A program made the translations under genes and the position numbers. The notes beneath the pieces are model-generated. The model saw nothing but the letters and a program-made list of their open reading frames with translations. It was not told the origin of the DNA and made no database searches. From Glandiceps talaboti (Eukaryota; Hemichordata; Enteropneusta; Spengelidae): a stretch of DNA of 64,000 bases. The stretch covers positions 14,752,776 through 14,816,775 of the forward strand of contig NC_135568.1 in assembly GCF_964340395.1 (NCBI RefSeq), given 5' to 3'. Below are positions 50,950-62,979 of the stretch, in pieces; position 1 is the first letter of the stretch, and each line of letters opens with the position of its first letter.

Positions 50950-51510
50950 TTACATCGCCTGGCAGGATAACTGTTTTACCAACATTGCTACATTTTCTTT
51001 GCGTTCATAACTAAATTTAGGCGATTCGAACCTTTAAAAATGTAAAATTATAACAATTACATTCAGTTGCATGTTTCTTGAACCAGACGATAAAATATAG
51101 CAATGTTAGTAAGATTTACGACAAATCAAATATCAAAATGTAGCAATGTTAGAAAGATTTATGACAAATCGGATAACAAAATGTAGCAATGTTAGGAAGA
51201 TTTATGACAAATCAGATAACAAAATGTAGCAATGTTAGGAAGATTTGCGACAAATCACATAACAAAATGTAGCAATGTTAGAAAGATTTATGACAAATAA
51301 ATCATGATCAGATATCAAAATGTAGCAATGTTAGTAGGATTTACAACAAAACATAACAAAATGTAGCAATTTTAGAAAGATTTATGACAAATAAATCATG
51401 ATCAGATATCAAAATGTAGCAATGTTAGTAGGATTAACGACAAATCTTGATCAGATAACAAAATGATTTTTGTCAAGCCAGACGACATTATGTTTCAGAT
51501 ATACTGGTGT
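50950..51510. mobile_element. Family G relative containing a 40 bp tandem array
   Basis: Inverted ends (CATCGCCTGGC on the left, GTCAAGCCAGACGAC on the right) enclose about nine imperfect repeats of roughly 40 bp (51090-51470), each with AAAATGTAGCAATGTTAG and GATTTATGACAAAT. The repeat unit is itself part of the family G arm. Confidence 0.6.
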
Positions 51511-52259
51511 CTAGTGCATGTGATGATATACTTGACACTCTTAACAAACAGATTCGATTTTGATGCTTGTAAGTCACTTTATCCCCCCCCCCCCCTCTTA
51601 CTTCCTCATACATGATTTGTCACCATTTTCCTTGAACTCATAGCGGAATTCACATTTAAGGAACACAGTTATGGGTATTATTTAACAACCCAGAGTTCAT
51701 ACTTCCTTGTAACTTTAGCTTGATTTGATAGGTATTGATGACAAAAGGATGTCCCTCTAAGTAAGTTGTATCGTTCCAAATCGTTGGCATGTATTTCAAT
51801 CAGAGAGTATTTTTCAAATTTAAAATGTCACAATTCTCAGCTTTATTTCCTTTAAAATAACACTTTTGATGATAGTACCATAATTTCCAAGCTCAGAAAT
51901 GCAACCGGTTATTGAATAGTACTCATTTGACTGAAATAAATATACTTAATGTATTCTTTTATACAATTATGAGTACCAAATGCTGTAACAATTTCTATCT
52001 TTACCTCGATCATCACCTTAATTCAATATATTGCAAATGCCAGGGTTTGGAACACTCATTTTTTCAATATGAATATATTTCATGAAATTGTCAGAATATC
52101 TGAGGTTCACATTTCTTAGTTTAAAAGGAAACACATGAACAACTAAGGAAGGTATTTGACAGCGAGGACAAAAACACGTCCAGATTTTTTTTAAATGTCG
52201 ACCTGAGTATAAACTTATCATGAAATTTTTGCCATCAAATCAGTTGTTCTTTACTTGCA

Positions 52260-52503
52260 CTACACATTTACCCAGCCTTTACCATACCTGTGACCCACCT
52301 AACCAACATCTCTGTCCAGGGGTAGTACCACTTTTGACTGTCAACAGCCCTCCAGGGGAGAGCTAGAGATCACCATGGGTAAATTAAGTCAAAGGTGGAA
52401 CTTCGCCGGTCTCATATTCACCACGCACATTTACACATTCTCTGCTCACGCTTTACCCCGGGTGGAAAGACATGGTCAAATATGACTTTTCGTATAGTGT
52501 TGG
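52260..52503 (+). repeat. Interspersed repeat family F, copy 2
   Basis: Matches 11970-12220 over ATCTCTGTCCAGGGGTAGTA and ACCCCGGGTGGAAAGACATG. It begins just outside the right arm of the large inverted repeat. Confidence 0.6.
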
Positions 52504-52626
52504 GGTTTAATTGATTCACCATTATGGTTCATTTTGTAAAGACATCGACGAAGACTATTTTCATTTATTTTGGGATTGTAGATTATTTTTGTTGCTTTAT
52601 TTTGGAATTCAGTTAATGATATAAAT

Positions 52627-52736
52627 GTTTTCATTTTCTTTCAGACTAAATGTAGCAAGAAAGTTTGATCTTGCTAACTTTGAGTGTAGAATATGTAATG
52701 TCTTATTTGTATCTGCTTGATTTTATCAAACAGAGC
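52627..52736. mobile_element. Palindromic MITE family C, single right arm
   Basis: TTTCAGACTAAATGTAGCAA through TTTTATCAAACAGAG matches the right arm at about 34860-34968. No left arm is seen. Confidence 0.5.
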
Positions 52737-53328
52737 CAGTGAACGATAGCCTGCAACTTGCTGTATCTTGGGACAAGGGTATAATTTGAGACATCACAGT
52801 GTTAATTTAGTTAGTGTGTACGTTTATTTTACTTCTTAGACTATTTTATTTCACAATACAAAGTACAAGTCATATGACTCATGTTGTTGTATGTGCCTCA
52901 AATAAAAGATCACACATCTTTCCTGCACAAATCTCAAACCCATTCCCATTTTATACTAAAATCAGGATTTGTTTTTCAAACAGAGGTCAAAATATGAAAT
53001 TGAGTGCATGTGCTAATTCCACCAATCCTTCAAGTAGTCACTACCATCTTACACCATTGGGATTAAAAAGAGCGATAAGCCAGCCCTCTTTCTTGAGCAA
53101 AAACTGAGAAGCATAAAATTGTTGGAAGTCAATAATTACATGTATCTTTAAAATGTGTAGCCTTTTGGGATAGAAAGTATCTTCAATATTAGGAATAATC
53201 AAATCTCGTTTCATTCGTTTGTTTACTGTTTATTCACATATCGGGGAATTTAAACTCGATTTTGCATATCCGTACGTACAGTCCAATAATTTCGGCTTTG
53301 TTGATATCAGGTCTACAAAAATAACTGT

Positions 53329-53652
53329 TTGGTCCCGGTTACCCCACCCCACCTAACTTTTTTTATTGTCGACCCTAAACGTATTCGAGAAAAAATAATA
53401 AAATTGGAAAAATTGTTAAGTCTCACGAGAAATAACGGGACCGGTGCGGACACTGCCATAAACTTAAAAAAGACACTCTAAAACTGTTCTTCCACTCTGT
53501 AATGGCTGTACATCTGATAGAAGAAATAAACAACACAGATACCATTTGGAAAACAAGGAAAACCTGAACTAGACACTCACACAGAAAAAAAAATAAATAA
53601 AAAATCTGTCTACCCCCACCTATTCAAAAATTGAGCGTAACCGGAACCACAG
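53329..53652 (+). mobile_element. MITE family A, copy 5
   Basis: Starts TTTGGTCCCGGTTACCC, has the common interior (CTGTAATGGCTGTACATC), and ends GAGCGTAACCGGAACCAC. It lies in the gene-free region upstream of the PH pair. Confidence 0.65.
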
Positions 53653-53924
53653 AATTTTTTTTAAATTAGGCCTTGAGTTGCCTTGTCAGGAAGGCTGGAT
53701 TATGAAAGCTTGTACGTGACGTGAGTTCTACGACTGCGCACCTGATGACAGTAGCGCTTTAATACATATTTATTGACTTCAACTACAACAATTTCCTGTA
53801 AGTTGTTAGACATAATATATCAATTACCAATTTCCTTATGAAGGAAAGTTAAAGCTGCACTGGCTGTAACTTGAGCACTGATTTTTTCGAGCAGACAAAC
53901 AACATTATAACATGCATGAGCCAG

Positions 53925-54225
53925 GTTCAACAAAAAATATGGATATACACTCAGGTCGTTCTACGTCACGACAACGCGTGTCTACACACTGGTTCTACTG
54001 TATTTGAAATATGAGTAAAAACGTTCAAAATTGTTATTGTTTTCCCATTTGTTTGCTTTGATATTACTGGCGCTGGTATAATTATGTTATTTTCCAATGT
54101 ATTTCTTCATTTAGTCTCATGCACTAAAGGTTGTCACTACGAGTCACTAGACGAGAAGTGACAAAGACCCCTTAGGTCACTCATATTTTCCTTGGCTGAA
54201 CGAAGAAAAATATTGGGGGATAACA
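53925..54225 (+). repeat. Interspersed repeat family E, copy 4
   Basis: Contains GGTCGTTCTACGTCACGACA, CCCTTAGGTCACTCATATTT and CCTTGGCTGAACGAAGAA. Confidence 0.6.
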
Positions 54226-54646
54226 TCTAAATATATTCCAGTTAAGATTATTCAAATATCAATAGTTAATCATTTTACATGTTAATTAGATTATGATTTC
54301 ATCTCAAGTAATACAGTAACAGGTTAAAATCGTGATCACTTTGGGGTGCTTTTTGTTTTAATTTTTAGAGTGTATGCGGACCCAAACATCAATTTGATTG
54401 GAGAAAGTATAGTATGTGCAAAGCTGCGCAATACAATTGCCAACAGGTGATTCAATACTGTTCAGAGAGTACAATATCACAAGTACATCACAAGTATATC
54501 ACAAGTACAATATCACATTATACATAGCTATAATTTTTTTTTTAGAAAAAATATAGTTTCAAAAAAGTTTTAGTTGTAGCTAGTACACCCCTCCTCTACG
54601 TACATTATCTTTCGTAGAAACTGATTATAGAGTAGAAATGATTTCA

Positions 54647-54652
54647 TTTATT
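54647..54652 (-). terminator. Polyadenylation signal of the AS3MT-like gene
   Basis: AATAAA on the minus strand about 110 nt after the TAA stop (54763-54761) of the small last exon. The last exon (54805-54761) was chosen because its TTTCATTCAACAG acceptor is strong, its phase matches the preceding exon, and it encodes PNPFDFT, resembling the D-P-F pattern near the C terminus of AS3MT proteins. Confidence 0.55.
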
Positions 54653-54760
54653 GTTTTACTGTTAATACTACTACTAATATATAGATTGAGCGCTGACAAT
54701 CGAATGTCCGCTGGTATAACCTGCCACATCAGTATATCGAGTCTGCAAATCCAGGTCCAT

Positions 54761-56952
54761 TTATGAGTTTGTAACTGTGAAGTCAAACGGATTCGGGTTG
54801 TTTGGCTGTTGAATGAAACACAATACAAAGAATAGTTAAACATACATTGCGTTACAATAACTTTACGAAATACAAAAGTGTTTTAAATACTATAATTATG
54901 ATACCTGCATTAGCTTGATAGTAACAATTTACACTAGGCAATTGCAAGTTTAAAGTGGCCATATGGATGAGAATTTGGTATTTATTTTGGATTTTTATTT
55001 CATAAAACAGCTTCACTATGTTTTTCTATTTGAAAAAATAATGTGAAAGAACATTGACCAAGTACGTGTTCATAACTCAATATATTGCAAAAAGATGCAA
55101 AAAGTGTAAAAAGTTTGTCATTGTACGTACAATAACACACATTTTACACATTGTTTAATGTTTTGCAGTTTATTGAGTTGCGAACATGAACTTGGTATAT
55201 GTTATTTCACATTATTTGTTCAAGTAGAAAAACATAGTGAAGCTGTTTTATCAAATAAAAATCCAAAATAAATACCAAATTCCCATCCATATGGCCACTT
55301 TCAAAAAATCTGGTTCATGTACGTGCAGTGTATTAAATAACATATATATTTTGATACATGCCCTTATTGGTTAGCTAACATACATTCTTAGTGGGGTCAA
55401 ATGAGGGCGCACAACTATCTACAATACAAACTTACAATAACTAGATCAGCAAGATCATGAAAATATTAAAAGGGAACGGTATCTCAAAATATCTTGCACC
55501 TGAAAACAAGTGACTACATATTGGCTAAAACACAGACAAGTAAGAAACAGTGAGGATCTAGCATCTTTCACAGACTCGCTGCTTTCACTAAATTGTTAGA
55601 TTACTTTGACCATTTGTTGTACGTGAATCCAATTCCAGTCTCCTTGTGTGGAACGCTCTCCACGGTAAATGGTGACATGCAACCCAGTCACTGCGATACA
55701 CATGCACACAGTGATTGCTGATATGGCAATGACATTGTCGCTAGCGCTGTGTGTAGGGTTTCGCATTGAGCAAACTATTAGTCTTAATTAACCATTGAGG
55801 GCGCACAATACAAAGAGAGTGGACTTGAGAACATAGCAAATGATCAAAGCTTGGAAGAATTGAAGCTGCTGTTACATTAAACACTAACACTAACGGACAA
55901 TTTAGTTAAAGCAGTAAAACTTTCTTTCTTTCTTTATATTTCTTTATTCATTTATAAGCCATCCAAAAGCCATATTGCCCAATAACAGGAGGAAACCGTA
56001 GTACTTGGTACAGTCAAACTGAACGACGCACTTCTTACTTACAACATAGTAAATTTAATCAAACCGTGGTGATTATGATACTGTCTGCATTAGCTTGATA
56101 ATTAATCATTGTCATCGAACACCGCGGCGGCAGTGGTAAGAGGCAATATATTGTTTATGAATATAAAAACTTACAGTATCCTTTGTTTTAGCAGGAGCTG
56201 TATCGACATCAAACTCAAAATGCTGTGAATATCTTGAAGATCGAAGGATTGTTGCCATCTCAGTTGTCACAGCAACCACTTCATCTTTCTGTTAGAATAG
56301 ATATGAGCATATATTAAGGTATTATATTAGAGGTCAACAGAAATAGTGTTAATATATGTTTTTGACAATTATAAATGGCGATGTGATTACGCTGCCACTC
56401 TCTTTATAACTACCGATCGTGTCGTTCTCGACGTTTACACGGTAGGAGTCCAAGTCTTCAGTAATTACAGAGGGGGAGGAAGGGGGAATGAGGGGAGAGG
56501 TCATATTTTGTAAATCGGTTCTTGGGGAGGGCCACATTTAAGCACTTGCATCTTCATCATTTGATCGAATGTCTGAACGAATAAAAGTATAATATCGAGG
56601 ACTAAAAGTACAACTTCTGTTTTAAAGTTATTTGCTTGTACAAACCTTAAAGCTGTTGTTAGCATCTATGACAAGTGATTCGCTGTTATCAAGGATAGTT
56701 CCTTTGTAAACTACGCTTGATCCAGTAGTCATCTTTTCAGGCAACTTGAAAAGGCGATAGGTTCCGGATGCGTATTGGGTCTCTCCTGGATTAAGAAGAT
56801 TACTTTGTATTTGGGAAAATAACGGGACAGAGGACTGGTGAGTGAATTATAACATCATGAATCAACAAGTCAGGTTTTGTTTCAAATTTATTGATCGACC
56901 CAATTCACCATTAAGCAAATCAAACACCATCAATGCAACCAACAGTTTCTTT

Positions 56953-57013
<61 letters not shown>

Positions 57014-57137
57014 GTCAGTCAGTCAGTCAGTCAGTCAGTCAAGCAAGCAATCGATCAATAGCCAACCAGCCAGCCAGCCATCTAACCAATCAAGCAATAT
57101 ATTACTCAACCAACAAACCAACCAACCAACCAACCAA

Positions 57138-57188
<51 letters not shown>

Positions 57189-60100
57189 GGCACTTATAAG
57201 GTAAATCAAATTTATATTTTACATATATAAGCTGAGCTGCTGTACAAATAAAATCGCAATTGAAGGAGGTACGTTGTTCTATCGAGTCATATATAGCCTT
57301 GAGGGCACCCAGGTAAAGATTCAATAGTCGTACTTTTACTAACCTACTATTTTACGCAATTCCTCATTTACTTTTACAACTGCGGACGTCACAAGGCGTG
57401 GAGGACTGAAACCAACTTCTTTTGCAATTACCGCCAAGTCTTTCCAATACAAAGCACCAGACAAACCTTCTCCTTTAGTTATAAAAAAGAAGTTAAACGG
57501 TTAACTCGAAATCCCATGGCCAAGGAATAATATATGTAACTAGAATTGACGAAACGAATGGAACCGTCCGTGGATTATCGAAATAGATACATGGAAGGAT
57601 AGATAATATAACAGCTGGCCAGTTTTACAACAAGTGTACGTGGTCGTCATTTTGCAGGGGTCGCGAAATCCAACAACATGCATATTCACCGTGGTGTCTG
57701 GTATTTGTGCCAGATTTAGTTGAAATTGAGTTGCGGCCATGGGTGTATAATTATGGCTGTCAATTGATGGACGGGAAGTATAGACAGACATTTTTGACAG
57801 AAATGTTTTATGAAATATTGTTGAATTTTGACAAAAATTAAAATGAGCTTGTTTAACTTTGCACATATGTATAATGCACCAGTGCCTCTTCATAATTATA
57901 CAACAAAAATCATTGTGTGTATGCTAACGTTAAAATGCCAGTAAAAAATGGGACACCACCCCCCACCCCATCAAAAGCTAACCTGATGACCTTTTCATCA
58001 TGTACGAGTTAAAACGTATGTATGAAGATGTACACGAACGTCCCGTTCGAAATATTCCTGATAAACCTGACTTTATCACGGTTACTACAAAAGATTTTGT
58101 AGTAATCGTAACTTTATCGATCAGAGCTGACTGCGCCCTCAGCCTACCTCAGAGCGGAAGAATATTTGCTCAGAGCAAAGTAGTGCGCTATATTTATGCT
58201 TATTACATTTACTTGTGACCACGTCTACGTAATTCCCTACTGAAAACGTATTTACAAATACATTTTAGACTTATTAGCACATCATGTATATTTAAGTTTG
58301 TTAAACAAGACAGACGACGACAGAGTTTGACTTGCAGTGATACATTCAAAAAAGAGTGTTCGGTCTTGCCATCATGTGGGACGACATAGTTGAGTGTGTA
58401 CGCAGTAATGATGGCGAGTTGCGGACTATTTTCATGGATACAACGTAGCATCCTAGTTCCTACGCATGCTACAAATCTTCTAGCAGTTATACGGGGATGC
58501 CAGTGCTTTACCTACTTTATAAATATAAGAGTCACTTGGTGTCTGTGTTTAAAGACAGGTCGTTTGTCGTTTATTTGTTTCAGTATTAGCGTAACCTTGA
58601 ATTGTCCGCCATTTTCGGCATTGCATATCTGTATGTGCACTTCACACAGAGATATGTTTAATATCTGACTACATGTTCACTAAGAATGAAATACCATCAA
58701 GATTGCGATCGGTTCAGATTGTAAAATGAAACATTTGGGTGAAATCATCTGAGGTAGTATCTGAGCGCTGTGCGCGACCTCTGTAACAGAGGCCTCTGAC
58801 CTCTGTCTGAGAAGTCAACTCTACCAGATCAGTACTACTATACATGTTGATCCACTGAACAAAGCATGCAGTATACGTACCTCGCCACATGATAAATGGC
58901 ACTGCACGCACTGTGAGGCCTAAAAGCTATGCTACTAGATGTTTTTATTGATTGTAGGTACAATAATAGAACCCCTCATTGAAATCGTATAATGATACCA
59001 TGAATACTTCTTTCATGGGGAGACAATGTAGATAGTTTTTATACAACTTGTATAATTTATTGCAATTTGGCAGGACGCTACTATACTGATACAGGGATGT
59101 ATAATGGCCGGGGGTTCCATTGGGAATGAATACATGTGTCGGAAACTCCTAGACCCCTAGTCGATAGTCCTGCTTGCAAATTGTGCACCATTTTGCTCGC
59201 ATATGGCAACAATGTGTATCATGCAAACCAGTGAATTCGAAGGCAAAAGGGGTTCATATCCCAAGCTGAAAGATGGTGATATTGAATAACAGAACCTTTG
59301 AAAAGGTCTTCCGTGACATACCGAGCACTAAAGGAAAAAATAGCGGAGTATGGTGATATTACCAAAGATGTTTCTATCGGTACATTCGGATGAATGTTGA
59401 GAACTTGATTATAAGGTATACTAGGAGGTGGTATGTCGTACGGTCATGTCCCATTGAAGAAGTATTTTTTTCACTGTCTATTGTCCACGACCAGTCGCAC
59501 AATCACGGCCCAGTGAAGAAGAAGTATTTTTTTTCACTGTCGATTCTTCACAACTGGTCATAAGTTTGTAGCCCCATTTTTAAATACGAGAAGTAGCTTT
59601 TTCACTTTTTCCCCCCACGATCGGTCGTACGGTTTGTAGTAAGTATCATTGTTGTTTTTCTTGTATTATAAATGCCAAAAATGGTTGAGCATCGATGAGC
59701 AAATGATTGACCTAGTGCTTTGACCCCATCAATCACCCTCTAGCTCTGGTGACACTGCTGACCTATCGAGTGATATGCTTCCAAAACGACATAGAATCAA
59801 TTTGTACAGCAGATATGGTTACCATAGTAACAAAGCAAAAACCCAAACAAAGTACTTCATTTAATGGCCATAGTTTTGAAATAGTGCAATTAAAGTTTCC
59901 AAGTGTCATGTCAGTTTGATTTCGAGCAGTCGAAATCAAAGCAACTTAGGAGAAAATGAAAGAAATTATTTTTGCTTGTTTGTGCGTGTGTGTGGGGGGG
60001 GGGGGAGGGGCGGGCGTATTCAACTTGGATGATTTGTGTAGAAGCAGACATTTATGACCCGGGGGTATCTCAGGTAGAAAGTCGTGGATGTATTCAGACG

Positions 60101-61187
60101 TTACGGTTAATCGTGCAATAGTTCGCAAACTCGTGTATTCGGCCTTTTTTATGGCCTCGATGTAGTTTAGAAGTTTCGAATCAATGTTTTAAAAGGTTTT
60201 TCCCTTGTTGGTGTTCTATTCTGGTAACTCCTTAGAATCGCCACCATGCACCATGCTACCTCAATCCGCCTTAAACGATGACATTTACTAGACTGAGAGA
60301 TGAAATTCTAGCTTCAGACACTAGGCGTGTTGTTATCTTTTTGATATGGCCGACTCCAACTTTTCTGTTTCACACGTCAATGTTTTTGCTTGACCAGCAA
60401 TATAGGGAGTGTGGTTGTTGATACATTTCATCAAGTCTAAAATTTATAAGACAGTTCATGGTAGTAAAGCTAATTTTCTTCGCAAGGACGAAATTATCTT
60501 CCGTTCACCCTAAATATCCAATTCAAGAGTATGTACAGCGATCGAAAAACATAACACTTCACTTCACTTCACTTCACTTCCAAACACGGGTTTGTTTCGC
60601 GTTCGAATGTTGACAAGAGCGTTTCAGTCTGCGCCGACAGTTGTGTCATTGACGTAATTTGAATTTGACACCTCCTACCTAAATGAAACAGGACATGGAA
60701 TGGAGTAGAATTGGCTGCCGAGGGACACTGATACATGTATGGGCAGACAGTGTCCCCTTCCACCCTCCCTGGCGTGTCCCTTTCAAAATGTGTGATCTTA
60801 CACACCAGTATAAAGTACAAGACATTTCTAGTAGGTTTATATCCACTGAGTTTTGGACTTTTCTCTTAACACAAAGAGAAGAATTGCATACCCCACAGGA
60901 CTTCATCTTCTGAGTTTCTTATTTCATCAGGTAGAGGTCGGTCTGCATACATATCACTGAAGTAAAGTTCACCACCAGGCTTCAAAACACGATAGGCTTC
61001 ACGTAGTACAGCTGGTTTATCAAAAGACAGGCAAATGGCACAGTTTGAGCTGTAAGAAAGCAGGAAAGGACATTCTAAGTGAAGTTTAATTAGTTCTTTA
61101 ATGCTTATCTAATTTTCCTTTCAGCTTCAGGACTGAAATAGCAATACAGTATTACACCAAGGGAAGATAATTCAAATGAACACACAA

Positions 61188-61219
<32 letters not shown>

Positions 61220-61253
61220 ACACATATGCCTATATATATATATATACATACAT

Positions 61254-61291
<38 letters not shown>

Positions 61292-61995
61292 TACTTGCTT
61301 ACTAATACTTACTTCAAGCTATCTGCAGATACTTACTATGTACAAAAGAATTTGAATCACTATGATTTGTAGAGATATACAATCTAGAATTTGTTGATCA
61401 ACTATAAAATATAACTAAGATATACTTATACATACATGACTATATATGTCATATCTGCTGTCGCTGATGCCAGCATCCTTCAGTTTTTCCATTTTCCCAA
61501 GAACGAAGTCAATATTGCTTTCCTCATGTCCAAACTTTTCTCTGTGGTATTCCTTGTACTTGTTGGAAAATGTAATCTTTAAAGAAAGCAAAAACACTAA
61601 GGTGTATGTAGAGAAATGGTAAATAACGTGGGTGTACTAGATTACTTGAGTTTATCTAAACTCTTCCTTTGATATGAGTGTTTCACCAAAATGGTCAATT
61701 CTGCAGTCAATGCAATATTGGACATTGGGACACTTGGTTCTTTTACATGATAGCATCCCTAAAGTGACGAAATTAGTGTTCAAATTTGAATCGTATGCAT
61801 GAATCAAGAGATCGCCATAAACTATACAATAAATATATGATTACCTGTTCTTCTGTGATGTCAATTCCGGTTATATTACCATTTGGACCCACTAGCTTAC
61901 TTGCAATAAAGCAATCTCTTCCGGCTCCGCTGCCGAGATCAAGAATACTACAGCCTTCCAGACAACTTGGAATGCACAAACCACATCCGTAGTTC
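54761..61995 (-). CDS. Arsenite methyltransferase-like protein (AS3MT family), 3' part of gene
   Basis: SAM-dependent methyltransferase of the AS3MT/ArsM family, which methylates trivalent arsenic in the cytosol. Exons: 61995-61845, 61576 to about 61441, 61049-60892, 57472-57344, 56785-56646, 56288-56175, 54805-54761. Recognisable in order: YGCGL and ILDLGSGAGRDCF (SAM motif I), TGIDITEEQ, YHREKFG, SNCAICLSFDKPAVLREAYR with VLKPGGELYFSD, VLWGEGLSGALYWKDLAVIA, VGFSPPRLV, ASGTYRLFKLPE, and a C-terminal arm (SRYSQHF). Relative to human AS3MT, the Cys61 (YGCG) and Cys156 (SNC) equivalents are kept, but the Cys206 equivalent (GECLGG) is glycine. About 50 N-terminal residues are beyond the window. 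One junction (61441/61049) has no in-frame canonical splice. Arsenic activity is therefore doubtful. Confidence 0.9.
54951..55301. mobile_element. Palindromic MITE family D
   Basis: Inverted arms of roughly 150 bp. The left reads AAAGTGGCCATATGGATGAG, then TTTGGTATTTATTTTGGAT; the right ends ATCCATATGGCCACTTT. It lies just upstream of the AS3MT-like terminal exon. A second copy is at 40856-41285. Confidence 0.7.
55976..56153 (-). mobile_element. Diverged copy of the tRNA-derived SINE family
   Basis: Read on the minus strand it carries TTGCCTCTTACCACTG, a degenerate B box (GGTGTTCGATG), GTTTGATTAAATTTAC, TAAGTAAGAAG and the GGTTTCCTCCTG core, in the same order as the copy at 14072. It is interrupted by about 30 unrelated bases and lacks the 3' tail. 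It abuts an AS3MT-like exon (56175). Confidence 0.6.
56452..56545 (+). mobile_element. End fragment of family H element
   Basis: CTTCAGTAATTACAGAGGGG, then AATCGGTTCTTGGGGAGGGCC, matches the left end of the element at 49940. It lies in an AS3MT-like intron. Confidence 0.5.
56954..57188. repeat. AATC / AGTC / AACC compound microsatellite
   Basis: AATC, AGTC, AACC and again AATC blocks in the AS3MT-like intron between exons 57472-57344 and 56785-56646. Confidence 0.9.
60892..61995 (-). CDS. AS3MT-like gene: Rossmann methyltransferase core exons
   Basis: Exon 61995-61845 (151 nt) carries the SAM-binding glycine-rich loop LDLGSGAGRD and the acidic GID that contacts SAM ribose in this fold. Exon 61576 to about 61441 starts ITFSNKYKEYHREKFG and ends near SRYDI. 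Exon 61049-60892 starts SNCAICLSFDK and ends EVLWG. The last two should join as DI-(V)-SNC, but the first base of the third exon needs phase 2 and no GT donor gives that phase; the visible GTATGT donor (after 61432) shifts frame. The rest of the core is intact. Confidence 0.85.
61184..61292. repeat. AC / TA / CATA compound microsatellite
   Basis: AC array, short TA array, CATA units and AC again, in the AS3MT-like intron whose flanking splice junction is unresolved. Confidence 0.85.
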
Positions 61996-62639
61996 CTGCA
62001 CAAAGTAAATCTCTTGTAAGTTGTTGTCTATTAAATATGAATGTATGTTCTAGTCTTCTGTTTGTTGAGATTATTCCCTGAGTTACTCATTGCATATCAG
62101 TCGCTTTCTCTGAAAGGTATTGTCGAGTTACATATGACACCTGGCCTTTTTTTAAATGGCTGAAAAACTTGGCTCACACTTGAAGGGTCCCCACACCAGT
62201 TTCTCTATGTCAGCGCTCTTACACTTTTCATCTCCCGGCAAGTTTTAGTGAAAATCCATTGTTTTAAATTTCACATGATCATTGGTTGACGTTATTTATA
62301 CTATCTTGTTGACATTCAGACCTGTGATGAATTAAAGCAGTTAGGGGATTTCGGGGGGGGGGGGGGTTTCGAGAAAAAAAATTGTCGCCGTCCCAAAGTA
62401 GGAAAAAAAATATGCTGACCAACTCAAAACAGAAAAAAAAAATTGTTACCAGGGTATGAACTTAACAAGAAAATTGTGTTGTGTTGACACTAGTTACAAC
62501 TGTCAAATTCCAAGGAACATGTGTTTCTGGCGCCACCACGTACCGTGGCACCTAAACACTCAAAATTTCTTGTCAAAGGTTTATGTTAACTGTTAGCAAA
62601 CTGTGTGAAATAAATAAAACGAGGCGGTTCAACTGGTCT

Positions 62640-62725
62640 CCGATCTTCAATCTGATCTTTATTTCTATTTAAAACACCAATGTTTCGGCGACGCACAAGT
62701 CGCCTTCCTCAAGGTAAGCACTTAG
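62640..62725 (-). repeat. Possible retroelement terminus (GTCGCCGAAACATTGG)
   Basis: The minus strand reads AAGGCGACTTGTGCGTCGCC, GAAACATTGG, then AATAAAGATC. A stem-forming GGCGAC...GTCGCC followed by GAAACATTGG is a common terminal motif of invertebrate retroelements. The family is not resolved. Confidence 0.3.
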
Positions 62726-62979
62726 AAGGAGCAGGCGAAAGACGCTCTGTCTGGGCTGAAGTGCTGAGTTGGAGTCAAACCCTGAAACAAACCAAAACAC
62801 TACCATAAATCAAATTACTACGAATACTGACCTGATTTAGTACCTTGAATTAATCTTGTAATTTTTCATAATAATACATTTTTAAAAATAATATGGCATT
62901 CAACAATATACTTTGGGATTTTTCTTAGTGTTAGTTTTCTGAATTCATATTTTAATCGTGATCAGGAAAGGGTATTCTT

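Larger units (their letters stand above)
49253..52209. repeat. Large inverted repeat, arms about 237 bp, loop about 2.5 kb
   Basis: Arms 49253-49492 and 51975-52209 are reverse complements with few differences. Landmarks: ACTCAGGTCGACATT, TTTGTCCTCGCTGTCAAATA, AGGTGATGATCGAGGTAAAG. Similarity stops abruptly at both outer ends, so the arms look like the termini of one unit. Inside lie the family H element with its nested SINE and the family G relative. Confidence 0.75.
45150..54640. other. Gene-free region between the PH genes and the AS3MT-like gene
   Basis: Dominated after 49.2 kb by the composite inverted-repeat structure and MITE/SINE copies. From 45.2 to 49.2 kb only low-complexity and unique AT-rich sequence is seen, plus short open frames at 45312-45566 and 47040-47390 without recognisable homology. 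Confidence 0.5.

Noticed and set aside
58873-58914. Short exon-like segment with acceptor and GTACGT donor in an AS3MT-like intron
   Set aside because: The flanking exons (61049-60892 and 57472-57344) already join in frame as LWGEGLSG, so nothing is missing here.
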